Positions 1 to 11,257 of a stretch of DNA of 22,318 nt are shown here, in pieces (position 1 is the stretch's first letter; every line of letters begins with the position of its first letter). The notes beneath the pieces are model-generated. The model saw only the letters and a program-made list of their open reading frames with translations. It ran no database searches and was not told the DNA's origin. A program made the translations under genes and the position numbers. Source of the stretch: Deltaproteobacteria bacterium (GTDB lineage: Bacteria > UBA10199 > 2-02-FULL-44-16); contig JACQMA010000121.1 in NCBI GenBank assembly GCA_016203825.1, positions 1 to 22,318 of the forward strand. Reading direction: 5' to 3'.

Positions 1-966
1 CGGCTGGAGAATCCCGAACTCCCGGATCTGCGTGAGGGAGAAACGCTCAAACTCCACTCGATCGAACCGAAACAACATTTTACACAACCACCGCCGCGAT
101 TCACCGAGGCGTCCCTCGTCAAAACATTGGAAGAACTCGGCATTGGCCGTCCGTCGACCTACGCGAGTATTATGAGCGTGATCCAAGAGAAGGAATACGT
201 GAAGAAGGTCGAAGGGCGTTTTTTCCCCTCGGACCTTGGAAAACTCGTGAATGGGCTGTTGGTCGAGAGTTTTCCCGATATTCTCGATGTGGGATTCACC
301 GCGCAGATGGAAGAAGAGCTCGATGAGGTCGAAGAGGGGAAGCGCAAGTGGGTGACGGCACTCAAAGATTTTTATCGCCGTTTTGAAAAAACGTTAAACA
401 CGGCCAAACACGAAATGCGCGATGTGAAACGTGAAGCCAAGGTCACGAACCTCACCTGCGAAAAATGCGGAAGCCCCATGGTCATCAAGTGGGGTCGCCA
501 TGGAGAATTTCTCGCCTGTCAGGCGTATCCGGAATGCCGCAATACCAAGGAATTTAAGCGCACGGATTCCGACAAGATTGAAGTGGTGGAGAAAAAGCAG
601 ACCGACGAGAAATGTGAAAAATGCGGGAGCCCCATGGTCGTGAAACGAGGTCGCTTCGGTGAATTTCTTGCCTGTTCAAAGTATCCCGAATGCAAGACGA
701 CAAAGTCGATCGGCACGGGAATCAAATGTCCGGAGTGCACCAAGGGAGAGCTCGTCCAGCGTCGATCCAAGCGAGGTCGAAGCTTTTACAGTTGTAACCG
801 CTATCCCGATTGTCGTTATGCGATTTGGGACAAGCCGGTTCTGGGCCCGTGTCCCGACTGTGGTCATGCACTCCTTGTCGAGAAATATTCTAAGAAGAGT
901 GGCGGCCGCTCGATCGCTTGTCCTAAAAAAGAATGCGGATACAAGAAGGAGATTGTTGAGGGTTAA
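1..966 (+). CDS. topA: DNA topoisomerase I, C-terminal part (5' end outside window)
   Basis: The frame is open from base 1 and gives 321 residues before TAA. Type IA topoisomerase relaxes negatively supercoiled DNA in the cytoplasm. The visible start contains the conserved family stretch PPPRFTEASLVKTLEE followed by GIGRPSTYASI, which lies after the active-site Tyr domain, so the catalytic part is upstream of the window. The C-terminus holds four C4 zinc-ribbon repeats of the topoisomerase type (CEKCGSPM...YPEC twice, CPECTKGEL...YPDC, CPDCGHALL...KKEC), each about 30 residues. These bind single-stranded DNA. The fourth ribbon is the most divergent. The stop codon overlaps the stop of the convergent gene at 963-1694 by four bases (TTAA). 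Identification is secure; only the N-terminal part is missing. Confidence 0.97.
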   Translation, partial: RLENPELPDLREGETLKLHSIEPKQHFTQPPPRFTEASLVKTLEELGIGRPSTYASIMSVIQEKEYVKKVEGRFFPSDLGKLVNGLLVESFPDILDVGFTAQMEEELDEVEEGKRKWVTALKDFYRRFEKTLNTAKHEMRDVKREAKVTNLTCEKCGSPMVIKWGRHGEFLACQAYPECRNTKEFKRTDSDKIEVVEKKQTDEKCEKCGSPMVVKRGRFGEFLACSKYPECKTTKSIGTGIKCPECTKGELVQRRSKRGRSFYSCNRYPDCRYAIWDKPVLGPCPDCGHALLVEKYSKKSGGRSIACPKKECGYKKEIVEG

Positions 967-1694
967 AGGGTGACGAGGCGAACCGAGGCGATGAGTCCTT
1001 TCTGTTCACGATCACCCGCATTGGTTCTGAAGTGGACTTCAAAGGCAGCACGTTCACGCCAGTGAGCGGGCTGTTTTTTTATCTTGATCGTCAGTGGTTT
1101 TTTTTCTGCGACCACTCGTCGTCCTTGGCCATCGCGGATATCATCACAGTGGATGATATATTCCGTTGGCGTTTCCGTGACGCGATAGCGGATCGTGAGC
1201 TGCGCTCCTAAACGTTCGCCGTCAACATTCGTGAGGACGAGGAGGGTCTGCCGACCCGATACGTTGATGTCAGGCGAGAAGCCCAGTTGTGCAAAACTTC
1301 TCTGAACACAATTTTCTCCGGTACATGCAGGAGGGGGTTCCTCCTTCGCTAAAGCTACGGAGGATAAAGGAGCGGGTTGGCGAAGAAGGATGCTGTTCCC
1401 CATCGACGTCTGATAAAAAGAGAGCGGTCCGTAACGTCGGGGAAGATCGACCATCAGTTGATCGCACGATGGATTTTCTTGGAGCCGAACACGGACGTCT
1501 TCGGGATCCATGACGCCTTCTTCGGTCGTGAAGTCCGGCTTGATGAGTGTGCACGTTTCATCACCGCGCGCGCGTGCTTTGTTGACTTCGTCGAAAAGCA
1601 ATTCACAATATGCCGCACGCGCCCGCCCATCCTCTAACTCGAGGAGAGGGAGACATTGCGTGGGGAAACGAACCTGTTCGCCGGCGGCCTTCAT
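963..1694 (-). CDS. Unrecognised protein, 243 aa, convergent with topA
   Basis: I do not recognise the family. The frame is open to a TGA at 1731-1733, and a GTG at 1712 would give 249 residues. I prefer the ATG at 1694 because the GTG lies inside the promoter-like element at 1703-1731; the ATG has AAGGA two bases upstream. No signal peptide or membrane segment is visible. The N-terminal third is helical and acidic/basic (LLELEDGRARAAYCELLFDE). The middle is Pro-rich with a CTGENC Cys pair. The C-terminal 100 residues look beta-rich (SGRQTLLVLTNVDGERLGAQ, then LTIKIKKQPAHW). Seven Cys residues in a protein without an export signal is unusual. It shares its upstream element with two genes for extracytoplasmic proteins, so an envelope role is possible but unproven. 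An upstream frameshift that removed a signal peptide cannot be excluded. Confidence 0.65.
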   Translation of the reverse strand: MKAAGEQVRFPTQCLPLLELEDGRARAAYCELLFDEVNKARARGDETCTLIKPDFTTEEGVMDPEDVRVRLQENPSCDQLMVDLPRRYGPLSFYQTSMGNSILLRQPAPLSSVALAKEEPPPACTGENCVQRSFAQLGFSPDINVSGRQTLLVLTNVDGERLGAQLTIRYRVTETPTEYIIHCDDIRDGQGRRVVAEKKPLTIKIKKQPAHWRERAAFEVHFRTNAGDREQKGLIASVRLVTL

Positions 1695-1702
1695 CGTCCT
1701 TG

Positions 1703-1731
1703 GTATCGGCACCTTTCCAAAAGAGTTGCGT
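1703..1731 (-). promoter_or_regulatory. Sigma-28-like promoter element, copy A
   Basis: On the minus strand this reads ACGCAACT, then CTTTTGGAAAGGT, then GCCGATAC. The -35-like part is GCAACTCT (1722-1729), the spacer is exactly 11 nt, and the -10-like part GCCGATAC (1703-1710) matches 7 of 8 bases of the FliA consensus GCCGATAA. It is 23/29 identical to the copy at 11180-11208 and 22/29 to the copy at 1869-1897. The ATG of the 963-1694 gene begins 8 nt after the -10, so a transcript from here would be almost leaderless. The repetition is seen directly; the promoter role is inferred. Confidence 0.55.
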
Positions 1732-1763
1732 CATTTCCATATTCGCCGCGTTAAACCCCAAAG

Positions 1764-1800
1764 GCCCCCCGAAAAGGTGTCCGACTCCTTTCCGGGGGGC
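1764..1800. repeat. Long GC-rich hairpin (REP-like palindrome) between divergent genes
   Basis: Arms GCCCCCCGAAAAGG (1764-1777) and CCTTTCCGGGGGGC (1787-1800) pair over 14 bp with one A.C mismatch around a 9-nt loop. The core AAAAGGTGTC-CGAC-TCCT matches 15 of 18 bases of 11220-11237, which also lies upstream of a copy of the 29-bp element. It sits between two outward-facing promoter-like elements. It could be a REP-type dispersed palindrome or a structural insulator. No T-run follows directly on either strand, so a simple intrinsic terminator is less likely. Confidence 0.6.
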
Positions 1801-1868
1801 TCCCCAAAAGTCCTTTTAATCCAACGCGTTGCGGCGTGAAAACGACCTTCATTTCTACTGAGAAAAGG

Positions 1869-1897
1869 ACGCAACCTTTTTGGAGAAATGCCGAAAA
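1869..1897 (+). promoter_or_regulatory. Sigma-28-like promoter element, copy C
   Basis: Reads ACGCAACC, then TTTTTGGAGAAAT, then GCCGAAAA. The -35-like part is GCAACCTT (1871-1878), the spacer is 11 nt, and the -10-like part is GCCGAAAA (1890-1897). It points toward the surface-protein gene at 1917. A start site 6-8 nt downstream would give a short leader containing the Shine-Dalgarno GAGGG (1904-1908). Of the three copies this one has the most ordinary promoter-to-start distance, 19 nt between -10 and ATG. Confidence 0.55.
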
Positions 1898-1916
1898 GGG
1901 AGTGAGGGCTGAAAAT

Positions 1917-3944
1917 ATGGGCCAACGCCTCTTGAACACATTGCTGTTTTTCGTCGTCTGTCTGCTTGTGGCCCAAGCGCGGGCCAACGAATGTCTGGTC
2001 ACGCGCTCTCTCGACAATGCCGACTCCGGGAGTCTGCGTTGGGCGATCAACGAGGCGAATGAGGGCAGATGCGACGAAGATCGTGTCGATTATCGCAATC
2101 GTTACGGAAGTTTCTTCCCCGGTGTTGTGACGTTCAGTGTTGTTCGGATTGATCGTTCCATCGACATTCAATTGCAGTCAGCACTCCCCGACATCAAGGG
2201 TCAGCGGAATCGTCCCGTGGTGGTGATTGCCGATGACGACGAGAGCGTGCGCATCATCGGAAGTGCTACGAGTCATGGCCTTGTCCTCATTGGCGAGCGA
2301 TCTGTCCTCGATCATTTGACCATCACGGATTTCACGGGACCCGCGGTGACGATGAAGGGAAAAGCGGGCCTCGTTCATCAGAGTCGCATCGTCTCAAATA
2401 AGGGTGACGGCGTTCGCGTTGAGGGATCCGAAAATCTCATCGTTGGTTCGGAGATCGCGACCAATGAGGGCAATGGCATTGCCGTTCTCTCGAACACAAC
2501 ATTACCGTGTGGACAGCGAGATCCCAACGCATGGCTCGCCGCGACCAAGATCACCCGTTCCAATATTCATCATCATACCGAGGCCGGCATCTCCGTTCAG
2601 ACAATATCGTCGAGCGAACGCGTTTGTCGCGATGCCGCAGGCAATGTCGATCCATTCTCCTTTCGCACGGCCCTCATCTCTGAGACGACTGTTTTTCGAA
2701 ATCAGGATTCTATCGCGATCAGCGCGTATCCATTTCCCATAGCATCTGAACTCACCGTGACTGATGAAGCATCGTCCGATCATCTCGTCGTGAGTGGTGT
2801 TATCACACGTCCCGAGGCCAGTCCCGATCAACCGTGGAACCTTTCGACGGTTGATCTGGGGAGATTGCGTGTGGAAATTTTTGAGGCCGATGAGACGGGG
2901 ACACGTGTTTTTCTGGGGGCGACCGACGCTATTGATTCCGAAGGACGATTCTCGCTGCGACTTCCACGTTCGACATTTGACGAAGAGGCGGAATCACCTC
3001 GTATCGCCGCAACGGTCAGTGACCTGGAACATCAGGTGACATCCCCGATGGGGGAGATGCAGGTCGCCTCAACTCCTGAACCAGAAACACCAGAAGAGCC
3101 GACCGATCCGCAGGTCGATGAGGAAGCGGTTCTCGATACCGACGGCGACGGTGTGAACGATGACGAAGAAGAGCGCATCGGGACGTATCCCGATCGATGT
3201 GACAGTGATGATGATGGTCTCTCCGATGGGGTTGAGGTCGGAGCGGTAGGTGGTGGGAACGAGGCAAGCGATTGTCACGGCATGTATCCGGCCGGGACGA
3301 ACTATCGTCGTTCCACGATGCTCGATCCGACGAATCCGGATTCCGATGGCGACGGATTGATGGACGGGAGTGAAGATCGCGATGGCAATGGATGGCTCGA
3401 CGGTGACGAATCCGATCCGTCGCTCCTTGATAGTGATGACGATGGTCTCGAGGATGGCGTCGAGGCAAAGGGAGATTTCGATCACGACGGATTTCCCGAC
3501 TTCGATGTGCGCATGGTGGTGGGCGAACCGGGATGCCAGCCGCCGGTGAGTGTCAGCGATGTCGATTGCGACGGGGTTCCCAACGAAGTCGATGATGACT
3601 CCGATAATGACGGGTGCGCCGATCGTGACGAGGGCGGGTGGAAGGATCAGAATCACAACGCAATCCCGGACGTCTATGATCCCCAGGCCAAGATGTGCTC
3701 GACGAGTGCTGGAGGTGGCGGTGGGTTTGGTGGAGGTGCCTTCAGTGGTAGTGAAGAGCAGTCAGAAGAAGGTGCAGGGACGCCTCAGCCAAGCGCCGCT
3801 GACCCTTTCTTCAACCGTGCCCTCGCCAACGCGGGTGGGGCGTGCGCGTTGATGCCCGACGCTTATGCTCCTCGAATGGTTTTTCTGGTTCTTATCCTCC
3901 CGTTGGTCATCATCGTTATACGACGAAATAAATCTTGCAGATAA
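1917..3944 (+). CDS. Secreted beta-helix protein with thrombospondin type 3-like Ca-binding repeats and C-terminal anchor signal
   Basis: 675 residues. The ATG at 1917 is chosen because GAGGG lies 8 nt upstream and the protein then begins with a clear Sec signal (MGQRLLNTLLFFVVCLLVAQ, cleavage near ARA-N). Residues about 25-300 open with a CSLREAI-like motif (NADSGSLRWAINEAN) and continue as short beta-strand repeats typical of right-handed parallel beta-helices (NosD/polymorphic surface protein type). Residues about 407-590 carry many DxDxDG-type motifs (DTDGDGVNDDEEE, DSDDDGLSDG, DSDGDGLMDG, DSDDDGLEDG), expected to bind Ca2+ in a thrombospondin type 3-like manner. A Gly/Ser linker follows. 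The last 35 residues have Cys643 (GGACALMP), a hydrophobic segment (654-668) and RRNKSCR, which resembles a MYXO-CTERM-like sorting signal. Likely exported and surface-anchored. The ligand is unknown. It ends 26 nt before xerC. Confidence 0.85.
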   Translation: MGQRLLNTLLFFVVCLLVAQARANECLVTRSLDNADSGSLRWAINEANEGRCDEDRVDYRNRYGSFFPGVVTFSVVRIDRSIDIQLQSALPDIKGQRNRPVVVIADDDESVRIIGSATSHGLVLIGERSVLDHLTITDFTGPAVTMKGKAGLVHQSRIVSNKGDGVRVEGSENLIVGSEIATNEGNGIAVLSNTTLPCGQRDPNAWLAATKITRSNIHHHTEAGISVQTISSSERVCRDAAGNVDPFSFRTALISETTVFRNQDSIAISAYPFPIASELTVTDEASSDHLVVSGVITRPEASPDQPWNLSTVDLGRLRVEIFEADETGTRVFLGATDAIDSEGRFSLRLPRSTFDEEAESPRIAATVSDLEHQVTSPMGEMQVASTPEPETPEEPTDPQVDEEAVLDTDGDGVNDDEEERIGTYPDRCDSDDDGLSDGVEVGAVGGGNEASDCHGMYPAGTNYRRSTMLDPTNPDSDGDGLMDGSEDRDGNGWLDGDESDPSLLDSDDDGLEDGVEAKGDFDHDGFPDFDVRMVVGEPGCQPPVSVSDVDCDGVPNEVDDDSDNDGCADRDEGGWKDQNHNAIPDVYDPQAKMCSTSAGGGGGFGGGAFSGSEEQSEEGAGTPQPSAADPFFNRALANAGGACALMPDAYAPRMVFLVLILPLVIIVIRRNKSCR

Positions 3945-3970
3945 GAGTCGGTCGTGCGAGATGACGCATA

Positions 3971-4870
3971 ATGTCACGACCAGAGTCCATGCAGGCCATC
4001 CTCGACCAATTTTCATCGTATCTTGACGATGAGCGCCGCGCCTCTCCCCATACTTTAAAGAATTACGTTGGAGATATAGCTCAATTCTTTGATTTTACGT
4101 CAAAAAAATCAGGATCGAATTCAATCCGTCCGGCCCAATTCTTGCGAAAGATCGATGTGACGGTCATTCGACAATATTTGGCGGGTCTCCTGCACGACAA
4201 ATTGGCGACGTCCGTGGCACGAAAGCTCGCTTCCCTCCGGACTTTTTTCCATTTTTGCCAGCGCGAGGGGTGGATGGAGACCAATCCGGCCAAGGAAGTG
4301 GCGAGTCCCAAGGTGCCAAAACAGATCCCAAAATTTCTGACGGTCGATGAGGTCTTTGCGTTGCTCGATTCCCCTACGACGAAGGATTTTTTGGGGAACC
4401 GGGATAAGGCGATCCTCGAACTCCTCTATTCGTCGGGACTGCGTGTCAGTGAACTCGTGGGACTCAATATTGGTGATATCGATCTTGCCCAAAGGATCGT
4501 GCGTGTGATGGGAAAGGGACAGAAGGAACGGATGGTCCCCGTGGGGGCCAAGGCGTGTGTGGCACTCACGGCGTACATCGACCAGCGATCAGGTCCACTC
4601 TTTTTGAATCGTCACGGTGGGCGTCTCACCGCGCGCTCGGTCGAGCGGATCATGATCAAGTACATGAAGCGAACGGGGCTCCAAAAGGCGGTCACGCCGC
4701 ACGTTTTGCGTCATACCTTTGCGACGCATCTTTTGGGGGCGGGCGCCGATATGCGGGGGATTCAGGAACTCTTGGGTCATGCGAGTCTCTCGACGACGCA
4801 AAAATATACGCACGTGGGTATTGAAAAAATGATGGAAGTGTACGATCGAACCCATCCCAAGGCGAACTAA
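3971..4870 (+). CDS. xerC: Tyrosine recombinase XerC
   Basis: 299 residues, the normal length. XerC with XerD resolves chromosome dimers at dif during cell division. The N-terminal SAM-like core-binding domain (about 7-105) includes [16 protein letters not shown]. The catalytic domain keeps all expected residues: Arg158 (SSGLRVSEL), Lys182 (GKGQKER), His244 and Arg247 ([12 protein letters not shown]), His270 ([11 protein letters not shown]) and nucleophile Tyr279 (QKYTHV). The start has a weak ribosome-binding site; a second ATG at 3989 would remove six residues. The stop overlaps the hslV start by one base (TAATG), so the two are translationally coupled. Neighbouring hslVU supports XerC over XerD or a phage integrase. 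Confidence 0.95.
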   Translation: MSRPESMQAILDQFSSYLDDERRASPHTLKNYVGDIAQFFDFTSKKSGSNSIRPAQFLRKIDVTVIRQYLAGLLHDKLATSVARKLASLRTFFHFCQREGWMETNPAKEVASPKVPKQIPKFLTVDEVFALLDSPTTKDFLGNRDKAILELLYSSGLRVSELVGLNIGDIDLAQRIVRVMGKGQKERMVPVGAKACVALTAYIDQRSGPLFLNRHGGRLTARSVERIMIKYMKRTGLQKAVTPHVLRHTFATHLLGAGADMRGIQELLGHASLSTTQKYTHVGIEKMMEVYDRTHPKAN

Positions 4871-5400
4871 TGTTTCACTCAACCACCATTCTCTGCGTTC
4901 GGCGTGACGAAAAAGTCGCTATCGGCGGCGACGGACAAGTCAGTTTTGGCAACACCGTGATGAAACACGGGGCGAAGAAGACGCGCACGATGCTCGATGG
5001 CAAGGTGCTCGCTGGTTTCGCCGGATCGAGCGCCGACGCGTTTACCCTGTTTGAACGCTTTGAGGGAAAGCTCTCCGAGCATCGCGGGAATCTGACGCGT
5101 GCAGCCGTCGAGCTCGCCAAAGACTGGCGAACGGATCGCGTCCTGCGGCGTCTCGAGGCCATGATGATTGTTGCGGATAAAGAAAAGACGTTTGCGATTT
5201 CGGGGACGGGCGACGTCCTCGAGCCAGATGAAGGTATCGCTGCCGTCGGTTCTGGTGGCCCGTACGCCCTGGCCGCGGCACAGGCGCTCATGGCCCATTC
5301 GAACCTCGATGCCAAAAGAGTGGTCGAAGAGTCCATGAAGATCGCCAGCCGACTTTGCATCTACACGAACGATCACATCTCGATTCACGAACTCTCATGA
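4870..5400 (+). CDS. hslV: ATP-dependent protease proteolytic subunit HslV (ClpQ)
   Basis: 176 residues, the usual size. HslV forms a double hexameric ring with an N-terminal threonine nucleophile and degrades proteins unfolded by HslU. The start [12 protein letters not shown] places the catalytic Thr at position 5 after a four-residue propeptide; [10 protein letters not shown] and the downstream [14 protein letters not shown] are standard family motifs. AAGG in the end of xerC lies 7 nt before the ATG and acts as ribosome-binding site. The TGA overlaps the hslU ATG (ATGA), so the two subunits are coupled. Confidence 0.97.
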   Translation: MFHSTTILCVRRDEKVAIGGDGQVSFGNTVMKHGAKKTRTMLDGKVLAGFAGSSADAFTLFERFEGKLSEHRGNLTRAAVELAKDWRTDRVLRRLEAMMIVADKEKTFAISGTGDVLEPDEGIAAVGSGGPYALAAAQALMAHSNLDAKRVVEESMKIASRLCIYTNDHISIHELS

Positions 5401-6730
5401 ACACCACGAACATTACGCCACGCGAGATTGTCTCGGAGCTCGACCGCTACATTGTTGGTCAAGGGGCCGCCAAGCGTGCGGTGGCGATTGCACTGCGCAA
5501 CCGTTGGCGTCGTCAGCAGGTCGATCTGACGCTACGCGACGAGATTACACCCAAGAACATCATTATGATTGGACCGACCGGCGTTGGAAAAACCGAGATT
5601 GCGAGACGGCTTGCCAAACTTGCGGGTGCCCCGTTTATCAAGGTTGAAGCGACGAAATTTACGGAAGTCGGGTACGTCGGGAAGGACACGGAGTCGATGG
5701 TCCGCGAGCTTGTCGATATGGCGATCAAGATGGTGCGTGAAGAAGAGGATGCAAAAGTCCGAGTCCGCGCGCGCGAGATGGCCGAGGAAAAACTCGTGGA
5801 TCTCTTGTTTCCACCGACGGACCCGCGTTCCACGGTCGAGGGTGAACATGAGGCCGCCCGCGAGGAACTGCGTCGGCAACTCCGGCAAGGAAAGCTCGAC
5901 GAGCGAACGGTCGAGATTGAGCAGACCCCCAAAATGGGACCGATGCCATCGATCGAAGTGGTCGCCGCAACAAATCTCGAAGAAATGTCGCAAAACTTGC
6001 GCGAGATGTTTTCGAACATGATGCCCCAGGGAAAAAAGAAGTCTCATCATGTTCGTGTGCCTGAGGCCTTGAAGATCCTCGAGGAAGAAGAGGCCTCGCG
6101 TCTCGTGGATGCAGAAACCGTCGTGCGCCAGGCCATCGAGCGGGTTGAGCAAAATGGCATCATCTTTCTCGACGAGCTCGATAAAATCGCGAGTCCCCGT
6201 GGCGAACATCAACAGGGTCCCGATGTCTCTCGTGAAGGTGTTCAGCGCGATCTTCTTCCAATTGTCGAGGGGTCCACGGTGACGACGAAATACGGCATGG
6301 TGAAGACGGATCATGTCCTGTTCATTGCCGCCGGCGCGTTTCACGCGACCAAACCGTCCGACCTTATTCCCGAATTGCAGGGACGTTTTCCCATTCGGGT
6401 CGAGCTCCAGTCGCTTGGCAAGGACGAATTTTTTCGGATTCTGACTGAGCCGGAGAATTCACTGACGAAACAATATATCGCGATGATGGCGACGGAAGGG
6501 ATGGCGATTTCGTTCGTTGATGGGGCCCTGCAGGAGATTTGTGCGGTTGCCGCCGAGGTCAATGGCCAAACCGAAGACATCGGGGCGCGTCGGCTTCACA
6601 CCGTGATGGAGAAACTCTTTGAAGCAATCTCCTTCGACGCACCGGACAAGCGTGGACAATCGGCCCGCATTGATCGCAACTATGTTCAGCAACAATTAGC
6701 CGATATTGTCCGTAACCGCGACCTGACGCG

Positions 6731-6743
<13 letters not shown>
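5397..6743 (+). CDS. hslU: HslU (ClpY) AAA+ unfoldase of the HslVU protease
   Basis: 448 residues. The ATG at 5397 overlaps the hslV stop and gives the family-typical start [20 protein letters not shown]. Upstream in-frame codons would only add residues from inside hslV. Walker A is GPTGVGKT (59-66), the substrate-gripping pore loop GYVG is at 92-95, Walker B is IIFLDE (255-260), and the sensor/Arg-finger stretch ELQGRFPIR is near 326-334. The I-domain lies about 110-230. The end DLTRYIL is the HslV-docking tail. No good Shine-Dalgarno is present, consistent with coupling. The last 13 bases overlap the end of the convergent ctlX gene. Confidence 0.97.
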
Positions 6744-10068
<3,325 letters not shown>

Positions 10069-10078
<10 letters not shown>

Positions 10079-11169
10079 TGTTCCTCCTGTGTCCACACAT
10101 CCGCCAAGACTTCGGCGGCGAGTTTTTCGTAGATCAGATAACCGTCCGGATCCTCATAGCTTAAGCGAGGATCCCAGCGCCACCAATAGATTCCATCGAG
10201 CCAAGTCGCATCACTGTACGTCGCGAGAACGGCGGCATAGGCATCGGCTTGTTCCTGTTCATCCACGGGCCAGTCACTCGTAAAATCATAGGGCTTCGTA
10301 TTCGTCCCGTCTGCCGAGCGAAAGCCGATTTCCGTGAAGAGATAGGTTTTTCCCTGTGTCTCAGAAAATGTTTGAAGTTCCTCGCCGATGGAAACCAGCG
10401 CCTCTTCCATATCGGCTTGAGTGGCATCGGCATCATCCGTGAGGGGATAATAAAAATCGCTGCCGATGAAATCAAGGTCGTCCCAGAATGCGACGGATTC
10501 CACTTCGTCCCAGTTCGCAGCGTACGTGAGCTCACCGCTAAAGACCTCACGGATGTCGGCAATGACGTCCCGCCAATAGGATGTATCGCCCGATCGTGAT
10601 TTGAGCTCGGTCGCAATCGAGAGTGTTTCGATGCCCAACTCTTCGGCAAGTTGAGCCTCATGTAAGATGAAGGTTCGATAACTCGACTGCCATGCTGAAA
10701 GATTCGAGGGATCAATTTGTCCACGCCAACTTCCATCAACAATATCAACGTGCGGTTTGAGGAGAATACTGAACCCCTTTTCCTTCGCGAGTGGAATGAG
10801 GGAACGAAGATCACTATCGGTGGGACTCTTGCTGGAGTGTTCGTAAATCGTCGTCGATGTTTTGGTGTCTTGATACCACGTGTGGACGACGGCGAGCCAG
10901 TTGCCACCGAGATCACGGATGGCGTCGAGGGAATCGGATGTTTCGTCATCCTGGAAGCATCCGGGATACCAACAGATGAATGTCATGCCCCTGCGAAACG
11001 CGCAATCGGTTGTGGTGGCTCCATTCGTCGAAGCGTCGTCATCGTCATCCGTTGGCGATGGGGTCTGATTTCCCGCCGGTGGGGCAGCCCCCCCAAAAAA
11101 CTCGTCGGAACCACATCTGGTGGTCAGCATGAGAAGGGTGCAAAAGCTTAAAAGACGGTAGTATTTCAT
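10069..11169 (-). CDS. GH113-like TIM-barrel glycoside hydrolase, exported
   Basis: 366 residues from the ATG at 11169, with GGGGAT as ribosome-binding site. An upstream in-frame start at 11220 would lie across the promoter-like element. The signal MKYYRLLSFCTLLMLTTRC ends in a Cys, but Arg at -1 makes a poor lipobox, so lipidation is uncertain. An Asp-rich linker precedes the domain (about 55-366). Family-like landmarks are TEL with Glu188 (likely acid/base), GELTYAANWDEVESV, FWDDLDFIGSDFYYPL, LFTEIGFRS with Glu280 (likely nucleophile) and IYWWRWDPR near the end. These resemble GH113 and GH113-like proteins, some of which are beta-mannanases; the substrate here is unknown. Its last codons supply the AGGAGG for the downstream phosphatase gene, so the two are co-translated. 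Confidence 0.8.
10083..10088 (-). promoter_or_regulatory. Shine-Dalgarno AGGAGG deciding the phosphatase start
   Basis: AGGAGG lies four bases before the ATG at 10078 and inside the last codons of the GH113-like gene (Gln-Glu-Glu-Gln-Cys-Asn-stop). The later ATG at 9997, inside the palindrome, has only AGG directly abutting it. This favours initiation at 10078 and means the palindrome is translated. Confidence 0.75.
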
Positions 11170-11179
11170 GATATCCCCT

Positions 11180-11208
11180 GTATCGGCAGCCCTACCAAAA
11201 AGTTGCGT
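11180..11208 (-). promoter_or_regulatory. Sigma-28-like promoter element, copy B
   Basis: Minus strand: ACGCAACT, then TTTTGGTAGGGCT, then GCCGATAC. -35-like GCAACTTT (11199-11206), 11-nt spacer, -10-like GCCGATAC (11180-11187). It is 23/29 identical to copy A and 21/29 to copy C. It lies 10 nt before the ATG of the GH113-like gene, so any transcript would have a very short leader. It would make the GH113-phosphatase pair independent of the receptor array upstream. Confidence 0.55.
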
Positions 11209-11219
11209 GGTTTGGAACA

Positions 11220-11237
11220 AAAAGGTGTCGAACGCCT
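11220..11237. repeat. Degenerate copy of the 1764-1800 palindrome core
   Basis: AAAAGGTGTCGAACGCCT matches the core of the 1764-1800 hairpin at 15 of 18 positions (1772-1789). The long GC arms of that copy are missing here. It lies 11 nt upstream of copy B of the 29-bp element. The related hairpin core lies 40 nt upstream of copy A in the same orientation. Confidence 0.45.
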
Positions 11238-11257
11238 AACCGGTGGGCTAAAAGTGG

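Noticed and set aside
1764..1800. Intrinsic terminator
   Set aside because: The stem is strong, but no T-run follows on either strand and no gene ends next to it; it lies between two divergent starts.
3016..3656. Minus-strand open frames rich in His/Arg or Ile in the type 3 repeat region
   Set aside because: They are the reverse reading of repeated Asp-Gly codons, which lack stops on the other strand.
11170..11257. Possible c-di-GMP-I riboswitch upstream of the GH113-like gene (CAAACC, ACGCAA and GGTAGGGCTGCCGAT)
   Set aside because: The P1-P3 helices of the riboswitch cannot be formed and the spacing is too short. The same bases recur at two other starts without such context, so the 29-bp element explains them better.
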